Virus record (IMG/VR): IMGVR_UViG_3300023184_000035
Span: 1-64,000 of that record
Origin: a virus
Strand: one strand, 5' to 3'
DNA length: 64,000 nucleotides
Below the pieces are notes generated by a model. The model saw only the letters and a program-made list of their open reading frames with translations. It was not told the origin of the DNA and did no database searches. The position numbers and the translations under genes are program-made. This document shows positions 33,957-41,804 of this stretch, piece after piece (within the stretch, counting starts at the first letter, position 1; every line of letters starts with the position of its first letter).

Positions 33957-35474
33957 ATGTTCCTCAGTTATTTCACATTGTTAACCGCGCTCTCTTTGAG
34001 CATGGTAGCGGCCTGGTACAGTATCTTGGGCCTTACTGCTATTTTTGCGTCAGCAGTTGTGCCCATTATCATCATGGGATCAATACTGGAAGTGGCCAAG
34101 GTCACTGTCACAGTATGGTTGCACGAATACTGGCCACGATGCCGACTGCTGATGAAAATATACCTGGTGCCGGCTGTGGGTATGCTAATGGTGATAACAT
34201 CAATGGGCATCTTTGGTTTCCTATCAAAGGCACACAGTGACCAAAATTTAATCAGCGGTGATGTACTCAGCAAGATTGCAATATATGATGAAAAGATCAA
34301 GACCCAAAAGGAAAATATTGAAGCAAACCGTAAAGCACTTAAACAGATGGATGAGGGAGTGGACTCGGTATTGGGCCGCTCAGCAGATGAAAAAGGTGCC
34401 GACAAGGCTGTGGCTTTGCGAAGAGCCCAGCAGAAAGAGCGTGTTAGACTTCAAGCTGAAATACTACAGTCGCAGAAGTCCATTGCGGAACTTACGGATG
34501 CCCGTGCGCCTGTTGCCGCCGAGGTACGTAAGGTCGAAGCAGAAGTTGGGCCAATTAAGTATATCGCGGCGTTCATCTACGGGGACAACCCGGACGCCAA
34601 TGTACTAGAACGTGCTGTGCGTTGGGTCATCATCATCTTGGTTGTGGTGTTTGATCCCTTGGCCATCATGATGGTGCTGGCTGCCACAGAGAGCATGAAG
34701 TGGGAACGTGAACGCCGAGCCGAACAACCTGCTTACGAGGCCGATGATGGGCCATTGACCGATGAACAAGTTACACAACTGCGTGAGACAGCGCAAGCAG
34801 AATTGCCCACAGGTGAAACTGTGGCCATCAGCAAGTTGTTTGATGATCCAGGTGAACATCCTGCAGACACATTTGATCATGAATTACCACAAGACCCGCA
34901 CCCGCCAGGGTGGATGTATGACGATTTGGCATCACATCCCATACTTGATGAACATGCGGTAGAAGAAATTGTTGCTGAATTTGATCACGCTCGCGCCGCC
35001 GTGGCATTCGATCAGGCGTACTTGAACGCCGTGGCACAAGACATTGAACCGGAAGATACAGACGATGTTGGGATCAAAGCCGCAATCAAGCAGTGGAAAA
35101 CTGAAAATCCTGATGGCACCATAAAAGAAGAACGTGCCAAATTGGCTCGTGGTCAGATTCAACAACTACCGTGGACACAACTGGTGGCGGACAATGACCT
35201 GGGAAGAGAGCCCACATCTGGGTTTGGCATTAGTTTTCCTAATAAGCCCATCAAAGGTGACACATACATGCGTGTGGATCAAATGCCCAATGTGCTGTAC
35301 AAGTTCAACGGACACCATTGGATTATTGTGGACAAGAATTTAACTGATAACTACACATACGACGATGCATATATTGAGCATTTGATCGCCAAGCTCACAA
35401 GTGGAGAATATGATCCAGACATGCTGAGTGACGCAGAAGCTGATGCCATTGCTCGTCGTGTAAAACCAATTTAA
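33957..35474 (+). CDS. Membrane coiled-coil protein
   Basis: 505 residues. Three membrane helices in the first 95 residues (LTALSLSMVAAWYSILGLT; ASAVVPIIIMGSILEVA; YLVPAVGMLMVITSMGIFGF), a coiled coil of about 110 residues, a fourth helix near 225 (WVIIILVVVFDPLAIMMVLA) and a long acidic cytoplasmic tail. Membrane/coiled-coil proteins of this build are common in T4-like cyanophages. It may anchor a complex at the inner membrane; role unknown. Confidence 0.65.
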   Translation: MFLSYFTLLTALSLSMVAAWYSILGLTAIFASAVVPIIIMGSILEVAKVTVTVWLHEYWPRCRLLMKIYLVPAVGMLMVITSMGIFGFLSKAHSDQNLISGDVLSKIAIYDEKIKTQKENIEANRKALKQMDEGVDSVLGRSADEKGADKAVALRRAQQKERVRLQAEILQSQKSIAELTDARAPVAAEVRKVEAEVGPIKYIAAFIYGDNPDANVLERAVRWVIIILVVVFDPLAIMMVLAATESMKWERERRAEQPAYEADDGPLTDEQVTQLRETAQAELPTGETVAISKLFDDPGEHPADTFDHELPQDPHPPGWMYDDLASHPILDEHAVEEIVAEFDHARAAVAFDQAYLNAVAQDIEPEDTDDVGIKAAIKQWKTENPDGTIKEERAKLARGQIQQLPWTQLVADNDLGREPTSGFGISFPNKPIKGDTYMRVDQMPNVLYKFNGHHWIIVDKNLTDNYTYDDAYIEHLIAKLTSGEYDPDMLSDAEADAIARRVKPI

Positions 35475-35476
35475 AT

Positions 35477-36685
35477 ATGAAATCATCTGACACGTTAGAC
35501 AACTGTAGTTTCTGCGGCAAACACAAAGACAGTGTGGCCAAACTCATAGTAGGTAATGAAGTCTCTATCTGCAACGAGTGTGTGGACTTGTGCCAGACCT
35601 TACTTGTAGAAGAACTGCCTGAGAAATCAAAAGAAATCACAGACGACACTTTGGATCCCAGAGCCATCAAAGATCACTTGGACAATTATGTGATTGGGCA
35701 GGATCATGCCAAAATGGTATTGAGTGTGGCCATTGCCAATCACTACAAACGCATAGCCAATGCTGATCCAGATGTGGAAATTGAAAAAGCCAACATCCTT
35801 ATGTTGGGGCCAACCGGCTCAGGTAAAACATTGTTGGCACGTACAGTGGCACGTTACTTGGATGTGCCATTTGTGATTGCAGATGCTACAAGTTTAACCG
35901 AAGCCGGCTACGTGGGCGACGATGTAGAGAGCCTGATCACAAGACTGTACACAGCAGCCGGCGGCGATGTGGCAAAAACTCAGCGCGGTATTGTGTTTGT
36001 GGACGAAATTGACAAGATCAGTCGGCGTAGCGAGAGTGCCAGTATCACTAGAGATGTGTCAGGCGAAGGTGTACAGCAAGCATTGTTGAAACTGGTGGAG
36101 GGCACCCGGTGCAGAATTACCCCACAAGGTGGTCGCAAGCACCCGCAAGGTGAAACTGTGGAAATTGACACAGCCAACATATTGTTTATTGCTGGCGGCG
36201 CATTTGTGGGACTAGACAGCATTGTCAAGAGTCGTGTTAAAGGCACCAGCATAGGATTCAATGCCAAGGTCAGTGTAGACACCGGTGCACACCTGGATCA
36301 AACCACACCTGAAGATCTAATCAAATTTGGCATGATACCTGAGTTTGTGGGACGTTTCCCCAGTTGGGTGGCCTTGAATGAGCTTACCAAACCGGACCTG
36401 ATACGTATACTTCAAGATGTCAAACACAGTTATGTCAGCCAGTATCAGTGGATATTCAAGCGAGATCAAGTTGAACTAAACTTTAGCCCAGACAGCCTAG
36501 ATCTCATTGCTGAACGCACTATTGCCAACAAAACTGGTGCCCGTGGGTTACACAGCGAACTAGAACGTGTGCTGTTGCCACACATGTACGACTTGGCTCG
36601 TTATCGCAAAGGCGGCATCCAGACCTTGAATATCAATACTGACCTGGTAAATAATCCTGAATCACTTCGGGAAATAAATGAATAA
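35477..36685 (+). CDS. clpX: ClpX, ATP-dependent unfoldase
   Basis: 402 residues, slightly shorter than host ClpX (about 420). N-terminal zinc domain with C10, C13, C32 and C35, which recognises substrates and adaptors. AAA+ module: Walker A GPTGSGKTLLART, pore loop AGYVGDDVESLI, Walker B GIVFVDEIDKISRR, and C-terminal KTGARGLHSELERV. The IGF loop that docks on ClpP is kept (GTSIGFNAKV), and no clpP is in the window, so it probably uses host ClpP. Overlaps rpsU by 8 bases. Confidence 0.95.
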   Translation: MKSSDTLDNCSFCGKHKDSVAKLIVGNEVSICNECVDLCQTLLVEELPEKSKEITDDTLDPRAIKDHLDNYVIGQDHAKMVLSVAIANHYKRIANADPDVEIEKANILMLGPTGSGKTLLARTVARYLDVPFVIADATSLTEAGYVGDDVESLITRLYTAAGGDVAKTQRGIVFVDEIDKISRRSESASITRDVSGEGVQQALLKLVEGTRCRITPQGGRKHPQGETVEIDTANILFIAGGAFVGLDSIVKSRVKGTSIGFNAKVSVDTGAHLDQTTPEDLIKFGMIPEFVGRFPSWVALNELTKPDLIRILQDVKHSYVSQYQWIFKRDQVELNFSPDSLDLIAERTIANKTGARGLHSELERVLLPHMYDLARYRKGGIQTLNINTDLVNNPESLREINE

Positions 36686-36902
36686 ACCACATGCTAGATC
36701 AGTCATAGTACAAGACAACAATGTTGAAAAAGCCCTGCGCAAGTTCAAGAAAAAAGTGCAGAACTCAGGCATACTGAATGATCTCCGTGAACGTGAATTC
36801 TACATCAAACCCACCACAGAGCGCAAACTCAAACGCAGTGCAGCCCGAAATCGTTGGCGCAAGTACATTGAAGGTCAGCAACTGCCCCCACGAACACATT
36901 GA
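36678..36902 (+). CDS. rpsU: Ribosomal protein bS21
   Basis: 74 residues, the size of bacterial bS21. NNVEKALRKFKKKVQNSGIL, then REFYIKPTTERKLKRSAARN are the family signature. bS21 sits on the 30S platform near the anti-Shine-Dalgarno end of 16S rRNA and helps initiation. Phage-encoded copies are known from large aquatic phages and may steer ribosomes to phage mRNA. Overlaps clpX, so made together with it. Confidence 0.93.
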   Translation: MNKPHARSVIVQDNNVEKALRKFKKKVQNSGILNDLREREFYIKPTTERKLKRSAARNRWRKYIEGQQLPPRTH

Positions 36903-36905
36903 ATA

Positions 36906-37856
36906 ATGAAATGTTTGATAAGCCATAGAGCTGATCAGTATATTACTCATCGCCTTGAACAAAACTTTGAAGTGGTCAGAATTGATCTTGCACAGGTGCA
37001 TGAGTATGATGCTAGAAATCATGTGGTGTTTGTGGATGTGTCAGACACCGAGTTAATTAGCCAACTACGCAATCAAGGATTTGGGCTGATCATATCCAAG
37101 TTTTATGATGAGATACTGGATGATGCTCGTGGTACGTACACAGAAGACAACTGCTTGTACTTGTACGCAAGAAACTGGTGCCGCATGCACAGTGCCACAA
37201 TATGGACCAAGGCACAATACAATTACATTAGACCCGCTGCAACGCCTGACCAATTCTTTTTGCTAATGATGAATTTGCAAAGGGAACACCGAACTCAATT
37301 GTTTGACGCTACTCAGCCCTATCACGCAGAGTCATTGTACAGTTACATAGAGCAAGGGCATTACTTGCCAGATGATGCTCCACTGTCCGCGCAAAAACGT
37401 GGCACCAGCGATCAACATTTTTACAACCCTGCTTGGTATACAAGAACCAATTTCAGCATGGTATCTGAAGCAAGAGTGCAGTGGCCGTCACGATCCGCCA
37501 CAGCACGATTTGTCACTGAAAAAACGTTTAAACCCATTGCAGCACAACATCCTTTTATGGTGTATGGAACTCCGGGCACACTGGCGTATTTGCATGAGTT
37601 GGGATTTGAAACATTTGATCATGTGATTGATGAAAGTTATGATCATGTAACTGATCCGGCAGCACGGCTTGATGCAATTAAAAAAATACTTGATGCACTG
37701 TATCAACCATATCAACAAGGTCAGCAGTTGTTTGCTGATACAATATCTCAGCAAAAAACACTGCACAATTATTATAATTTTTATGATCCAGGCAAACTAA
37801 ACCAGCTGTGGACCACAGAAATTATCAATCCCATTGGAGAGTTTTTAAATGCATAA
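36906..37856 (+). CDS. Glycosyltransferase-like protein, GT10-like C-terminus
   Basis: 316 residues. Carries TARFVTEKTFKPIAAQHPFM and LGFETFDHVIDESYDHV in the C-terminal third, grouping it with the paralogues at 3785, 18192 and 55698. The N-terminal part (NCLYLYARNWCRMHSATIWT) is its own. Followed by, and overlapping, a sugar-dehydratase-like gene, which fits a role in sugar transfer. Confidence 0.55.
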   Translation: MKCLISHRADQYITHRLEQNFEVVRIDLAQVHEYDARNHVVFVDVSDTELISQLRNQGFGLIISKFYDEILDDARGTYTEDNCLYLYARNWCRMHSATIWTKAQYNYIRPAATPDQFFLLMMNLQREHRTQLFDATQPYHAESLYSYIEQGHYLPDDAPLSAQKRGTSDQHFYNPAWYTRTNFSMVSEARVQWPSRSATARFVTEKTFKPIAAQHPFMVYGTPGTLAYLHELGFETFDHVIDESYDHVTDPAARLDAIKKILDALYQPYQQGQQLFADTISQQKTLHNYYNFYDPGKLNQLWTTEIINPIGEFLNA

Positions 37857-38541
37857 ACTGGGCTTGATTGGCAGTCGTGGATTGTTTGGTAATGAAATTT
37901 GTAAATTTTACACCCCCACACTGGTTTACAATTCCAACAACATTAGTGATCTAGCACAGGAACAATTTGACACAGTGATCTGCGCTGCACCCGGTGCCAA
38001 CCGCCGAACAGCACAAGCAGATCCCAAAGCAGATTCTGCCAGTGTGGATCGAATCATTGCAGCTCTGAGCGCCCAACGCATACAACGTGTAGTGCTGATT
38101 GGCACAATTGATGCTGTGGTCAATCCTGATACTGCATATGGTCAAAATCGACTGCGCCTGGAAAACTTTGTCAAGCAGGAATTTGAGCACCACTATGTGC
38201 TGAGATTTGGCAACATTGTGGGGCCTGGCATAAAAAAGAATGTGCTGTTTGATCTCAAGCATGATCAATTTTTAGACAGCATAAATTTGGATTCAGTAAC
38301 ACAATGGTATCCCTTGGATCGTTTGCAATCAGATATTGAGCATGCACTGTCGCACCACAGTTACGAACACACCTTGGTGTCAGAGCCCATTCAAGTACGG
38401 GAAATTGTACAAAAGTTCTTCCCTGAAAAGCTCAGTCAGGTAGGCACCGCACCAGGACCAAGAGCCAATTACAACCTGCCTCCCAGTTTTTCAAAACAAT
38501 TGGTGTTTGAAAAAATGGCACAGTACTGCCAAAAAAATTGA
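37849..38541 (+). CDS. NAD(P)-dependent sugar epimerase/reductase-like protein
   Basis: 230 residues, short Rossmann protein. The nucleotide loop is LGLIGSRGLFGNEI; VVLIGTIDAV takes the place of the serine strand, and AYGQNRLRLENFV has the Y-x3-(K/R)-like catalytic pair with Arg in place of Lys. LRFGNIVGPG is the substrate block of extended short-chain dehydrogenases. Likely makes or modifies a nucleotide sugar used by the neighbouring transferase. Confidence 0.6.
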   Translation: MHKLGLIGSRGLFGNEICKFYTPTLVYNSNNISDLAQEQFDTVICAAPGANRRTAQADPKADSASVDRIIAALSAQRIQRVVLIGTIDAVVNPDTAYGQNRLRLENFVKQEFEHHYVLRFGNIVGPGIKKNVLFDLKHDQFLDSINLDSVTQWYPLDRLQSDIEHALSHHSYEHTLVSEPIQVREIVQKFFPEKLSQVGTAPGPRANYNLPPSFSKQLVFEKMAQYCQKN

Positions 38542-38568
38542 CTTCAGTTGAAATTTGTGTTATAAATA
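38538..38568 (+). promoter_or_regulatory. Promoter for hsp20: sigma70 plus late box
   Basis: TTGACT, 17 bases, TATAAA, where the -10 is also a perfect late box TATAAATA (38561-38568). Early and late RNA polymerase could both use it. Confidence 0.65.
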
Positions 38569-38634
38569 TACATGTAGTGCCCATAGTGGGGCTACAAATC
38601 AAAAAGTCATCTTGCTTAATAAAGGAGAAAACAA

Positions 38635-39093
38635 ATGACAAAAACTCTAACCCTTCGCACATTCGATATTCCCTCAATTCACAAATTTGGTATTGGTTTC
38701 GACAACCTGTTTGATGATCTCATGCGTGTGAATGCCCAACAAAGCAGCAACAACTATCCACCTTATGACATTGTGCAAATCAATGATGATGAGTACATGA
38801 TCAGTTTGGCTGTGGCTGGTTTTGGACCGGACAACCTAAGTATTACCAAGGACAAAAAATTCTTGATAATTGAAGGCCAGCACAGTCGTGAGACCGTGGA
38901 CAACGAAGATTCAACTGCAAAGTACTTGCACAAAGGCATCAGCGAACGAAGTTTCCGCAGGGAATTTCAACTGGCCGATCACGTGGAAATCAGCAATGCA
39001 CATCTTGAACTTGGTATCCTCAGTGTTCATCTAAAACGTGAAGTTCCTGAAGAAGTCAAACCAAAGACCATTGCGATCTCTTACAAAGAGTAA
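38635..39093 (+). CDS. hsp20: Small heat shock protein (Hsp20)
   Basis: 152 residues with one alpha-crystallin domain: YPPYDIVQINDDEYMISLAV at its start and LELGILSVHLKREVPE at its end (the conserved G-x-L). Holds unfolding proteins in solution for refolding. Common in T4-like aquatic phages. It has an AAAGGAG ribosome site and a promoter usable early and late, so it may be made through infection. A large inverted repeat follows. Confidence 0.92.
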   Translation: MTKTLTLRTFDIPSIHKFGIGFDNLFDDLMRVNAQQSSNNYPPYDIVQINDDEYMISLAVAGFGPDNLSITKDKKFLIIEGQHSRETVDNEDSTAKYLHKGISERSFRREFQLADHVEISNAHLELGILSVHLKREVPEEVKPKTIAISYKE

Positions 39094-39106
39094 TATAATG
39101 TAAATA

Positions 39107-39132
39107 CAGTGACAGCAATCCTGCTGTCACTG
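39107..39132 (+). repeat. 11-base inverted repeat between hsp20 and clpS
   Basis: Perfect arms CAGTGACAGCA/TGCTGTCACTG with an ATCC loop. There is no T-run on the plus side, so it could be a hairpin protecting the hsp20 mRNA end, a Rho-type stop, or an operator for clpS. Confidence 0.6.
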
Positions 39133-39158
39133 ATTGTGTAACAATGCAAGGAATACAA

Positions 39159-39470
39159 ATGTCACAGAGCGATACCCGCACAAGAATCAAACCATCAGAA
39201 GCTGTGAAAGAGCCGCCTATGTTTAAAGTTATCTACTTGAATGATAATCAAACCACAATGGATTTTGTTGTAGACAGCCTGATTGAGTACTTTGATTACA
39301 CTGCTGAAACTGCTGAACAAATCACTGTAGATATTCATCAAGCAGGACAGGCCACTGTGGCGGTGTTACCTTATGAAATCGCCGAACAAAAAGGCATTGA
39401 AGTCACGCTGAGTGCAAGATCACAAAGCTATCCACTGCAAATCAAACTGGAACCTGAAACTGTAAATTAA
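39159..39470 (+). CDS. clpS: ClpS, N-degron adaptor
   Basis: 103 residues from the ATG at 39159, which has AAGGAA six bases upstream; the ATG at 39144 does not. ClpS binds proteins with N-end-rule residues and passes them to ClpAP. Core MFKVIYLNDNQTTMDFVVDS keeps the Asn-Asp pair of the binding pocket, and VDIHQAGQATVAV keeps the His that contacts the degron amine. No clpA is in the window, so it would act on host ClpAP. Overlaps the convergent gene by 4 bases. Confidence 0.88.
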   Translation: MSQSDTRTRIKPSEAVKEPPMFKVIYLNDNQTTMDFVVDSLIEYFDYTAETAEQITVDIHQAGQATVAVLPYEIAEQKGIEVTLSARSQSYPLQIKLEPETVN

Positions 39471-40255
39471 TCGTCTACAACAATGCGTAGCGGATGGTAC
39501 ACGTACTGACGCCACTCAGTATCACCCCGGCCCCTGCAGTTGTTGATAAAACGCACACCTTGACGTGCTTGGTCCACACTTCCGTGATAATGTCCAAAGC
39601 ACCAGGTGTGTATTTTCTTTTGTGTGTCTGCACTCAATGCTCGCATCATGAATCCATTGCCCATGGTGTTGAATCGCAGTGTGTCAGCAAGCCCAATGTC
39701 GTGTGCAATCAAACTTGAATTGGGTACTGTATGTGTCACACACACAATCTTTCGAACATCATTATGAGTTTGCAATCGTTTGATACTTGTGACCATGTAA
39801 GTGGCATCTGTTGTGGCCAGGCGCCCAGTGGTCTTGGCCACTTGCGCACTGACTTGGCATTGATTCTGGAACCACAGTGATGTTTGCTCTGCATCTATTG
39901 ACGGGTCAAGGTTGTAAGTCCACCAACCATTGGTGCCTACTATTGCAACCCCATCTACTACCACAACATTATCTTGCAAAAACACAACGTTGGGTATGCG
40001 CTTTATTCGATGTGCAAGATCAGCATAACTGGCATTCAAGTCATCATAGAAGTACCGGTGCTCATCATTGCCATCTACGTAAAACACTGCTTGATAACAA
40101 CTGCCAAGATGCCGCAACATGTCAATCACAGTGTCGCGATCTCGTGCAAGATCTCCTGCTACAACACAATATGGACTGGTGGCACGGCCAGACCAATCAA
40201 AATCAGGCCAAGTTTCTGAGTGAATATCAGAAATTAAATCAAATGCAAAACTCAT
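39467..40255 (-). CDS. Calcineurin-like metallophosphoesterase
   Basis: 262 residues. Metal ligands: DLISDIHSE, VAGDLARDR, DGNDEHRYF (in place of GNHE), VCVTHTVP and FGHYHGSVDQ. T4-like phages and bacteria carry such enzymes with varied phosphoesters as substrates. Not close to PlcP or to phage serine/threonine phosphatase by motif spacing. Substrate unknown. Confidence 0.8.
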   Translation of the reverse strand: MSFAFDLISDIHSETWPDFDWSGRATSPYCVVAGDLARDRDTVIDMLRHLGSCYQAVFYVDGNDEHRYFYDDLNASYADLAHRIKRIPNVVFLQDNVVVVDGVAIVGTNGWWTYNLDPSIDAEQTSLWFQNQCQVSAQVAKTTGRLATTDATYMVTSIKRLQTHNDVRKIVCVTHTVPNSSLIAHDIGLADTLRFNTMGNGFMMRALSADTQKKIHTWCFGHYHGSVDQARQGVRFINNCRGRGDTEWRQYVYHPLRIVVDD

Positions 40256-40279
40256 GATACATATTTAAAAGGAAACTGT

Positions 40280-40639
40280 ATGAACATTATATTTGGCGAA
40301 GCCCTTGACACCATCCCTGACAACTATGTGGTATTGGAATTGGATACATTTGTATTGCCCCCGGACAGTAGAAAAGTCACATCGTATTGTGTGGTTGAAA
40401 AGATCGCCCTGCATGATTTCCCTGTGTTGGAGTCATACAAAAAAGTACACGCAGACTTGATACAGGCATATCGTGATCAAAACTGGGAGTACTGCGAGCA
40501 TGCCATCAAAGGGTTACTGGGCCGTTGGAATGGCGAAGCGGACACTTTTTATGAAAACTTGTTGACACGAGTGCAGGAATTCCAGGCCACGCCACCTGGT
40601 GACTACTGGACTGGCTATATCGACAAGACTGTGGCTTAA
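40280..40639 (+). CDS. Conserved phage protein of unknown function
   Basis: 119 residues, AAAGGAAAC ribosome site. NYVVLELDTFVLPPDSRKVT, then NWEYCEHAIKGLLGRWNGEA; I recall similar proteins in T4-like phages. No motif. Convergent overlap of 4 bases with the next minus gene. Confidence 0.65.
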   Translation: MNIIFGEALDTIPDNYVVLELDTFVLPPDSRKVTSYCVVEKIALHDFPVLESYKKVHADLIQAYRDQNWEYCEHAIKGLLGRWNGEADTFYENLLTRVQEFQATPPGDYWTGYIDKTVA

Positions 40640-40923
40640 ATATTGTCAGGGTTGCTGCCAACTGTACCTGATCCCAGCACACATGCAGTGGTGTCTGTGT
40701 ATTCTACCACGGTCCAGGTTTTCTTTTGTTTATTTGCCAGCAATGTGATATGACTGTTGGTATCTGATTTGCCCACCCATACTGGTGTTTCTCCAAATTC
40801 TTTGGCAAAATGTGGTATCACAAAGTCTGCATTGCTACATTTTAATGGCTTTTGTAATTGAACAAGCTCTTGTGCTTGGCCAGTTAAACAAACCAATAAT
40901 GACAGTGCTAATAATTTTTTCAT
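40636..40923 (-). CDS. Exported small protein, paralogue of next gene
   Basis: 95 residues with a signal peptide (MKKLLALSLLVCLTGQAQ). Mature part LKCSNADFVIPHFAKEFGET, VWVGKSD and WTVVEYTDTTACVLGSG lines up with the upstream minus gene (about a third identical by eye), including two cysteines that could form a bond. Function unknown. Confidence 0.65.
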   Translation of the reverse strand: MKKLLALSLLVCLTGQAQELVQLQKPLKCSNADFVIPHFAKEFGETPVWVGKSDTNSHITLLANKQKKTWTVVEYTDTTACVLGSGTVGSNPDNI

Positions 40924-41237
40924 TGTATACTTCCTGGCTCGGGACTACTTGAGGGTCCTGATGAATGTATACATGCAACATGAGCACTGTATTGTACCAC
41001 TGTAAATGATCCTGTAACACTATTACGCATGACTGCAATAGTTGTGGGCGATTTAGTTAGTTTGTCTTGTCCTACCCATATTTGTTCCTGACCAAATTCT
41101 CTAGCCAAGAACTCTAACATAGTTTGTGCCGGAGCACAATTCAATTGCACTTCTGCTTGGAACATGCGATCTGGTACTTGGGCGCCGGCTATAGAGCTAA
41201 TTAGGCAGAATAGGAACGCCATTATTAATTTTTGCAT
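40920..41237 (-). CDS. Exported small protein, paralogue of previous entry
   Basis: 105 residues with a signal peptide (MQKLIMAFLFCLISSIAGAQ). LNCAPAQTMLEFLAREFGQE, IWVGQD and FTVVQYSAHVACIHSSG match its tandem neighbour. The DNA for the end of its signal peptide is nearly identical to that of the metalloprotease gene at 41259. A late-type box is 18 bases upstream. Probably periplasmic. Confidence 0.65.
   Translation of the reverse strand: MQKLIMAFLFCLISSIAGAQVPDRMFQAEVQLNCAPAQTMLEFLAREFGQEQIWVGQDKLTKSPTTIAVMRNSVTGSFTVVQYSAHVACIHSSGPSSSPEPGSIQ
41187..41223 (-). repeat. 37-base direct repeat coding signal peptide (copy 1)
   Basis: Matches 41727-41763 with one mismatch. Both copies code the MAFLFCL(I/T)SSIA part of a signal peptide in two otherwise different genes. 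Confidence 0.85.
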
Positions 41238-41255
41238 AATGGATCCTTAAAATAT

Positions 41256-41263
41256 TATTTATT
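41256..41263 (-). promoter_or_regulatory. Late promoter box, AATAAATA
   Basis: Minus-strand box 18 bases before the gene starting at 41237. Confidence 0.4.
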
Positions 41264-41777
41264 GCGTTGGGTTAGAGAGACAGCTTCTTTGTACTTCATT
41301 TAACATCATATAACGTTCACGCTGTCCGTGATAAACGTTATAAATTACCTCGGCAATGTCCCGAGTGATCTGCATGAATTCTGGATTACAATGATGCGGG
41401 AATGTTTGTACGAATGTTTTCTTTGTGTGGTCCCAGTTATTATCTCGCATGATGAATGCGTAATGTGTGAGTTCGTGACCCAGGCCCCAATCTATCATCT
41501 CATAACCATAATGTTTCAGTGTTTCGGGAGAGATGATGATTTGCATATCATAGTCAGAATCATCTGGTATGGGAAATTGAAACATCATTCTTGCTCCGGC
41601 TGGCAGCGTTTCAACAGTAATCGGAGGCATGGGTAAATCTACAGGGGCGCCCACACGCTGTTTGATAAATTTCCACTCTAGTTCAATCACTGGCCAATCT
41701 AAATCCGATATTCCCGGTTGGACGTTGGCTATAGAGCTAGTTAGGCAGAATAGGAACGCCATTGCTATGTATTTCAT
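41259..41777 (-). CDS. Exported putative zinc metallopeptidase (HELTH)
   Basis: 172 residues from the Met at 41777, which gives a clean signal peptide (MKYIAMAFLFCLTSSIANVQ); the longer frame to 41810 would spoil it. WGLGHELTHYAFIMRDNNW holds an HExxH zinc site, with FPHHCNPEFMQITRDIAEV downstream offering a possible third ligand. Probably periplasmic. Cell-wall or protein cleavage during lysis or in superinfection control are possible; target unknown. Confidence 0.65.
   Translation of the reverse strand: MKYIAMAFLFCLTSSIANVQPGISDLDWPVIELEWKFIKQRVGAPVDLPMPPITVETLPAGARMMFQFPIPDDSDYDMQIIISPETLKHYGYEMIDWGLGHELTHYAFIMRDNNWDHTKKTFVQTFPHHCNPEFMQITRDIAEVIYNVYHGQRERYMMLNEVQRSCLSNPTQ
41727..41763 (-). 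repeat. 37-base direct repeat coding signal peptide (copy 2)
   Basis: Second copy of the repeat at 41187-41223, 540 bases away, one mismatch. Confidence 0.85.
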
Positions 41778-41796
41778 AGTGGCTTCTCCTGTTGCA

Positions 41797-41804
41797 TATT
41801 TATT
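41797..41804 (-). promoter_or_regulatory. Late promoter box, AATAAATA
   Basis: Minus-strand box 19 bases before the metallopeptidase start, overlapping the stop of the GT4 gene. Confidence 0.4.
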
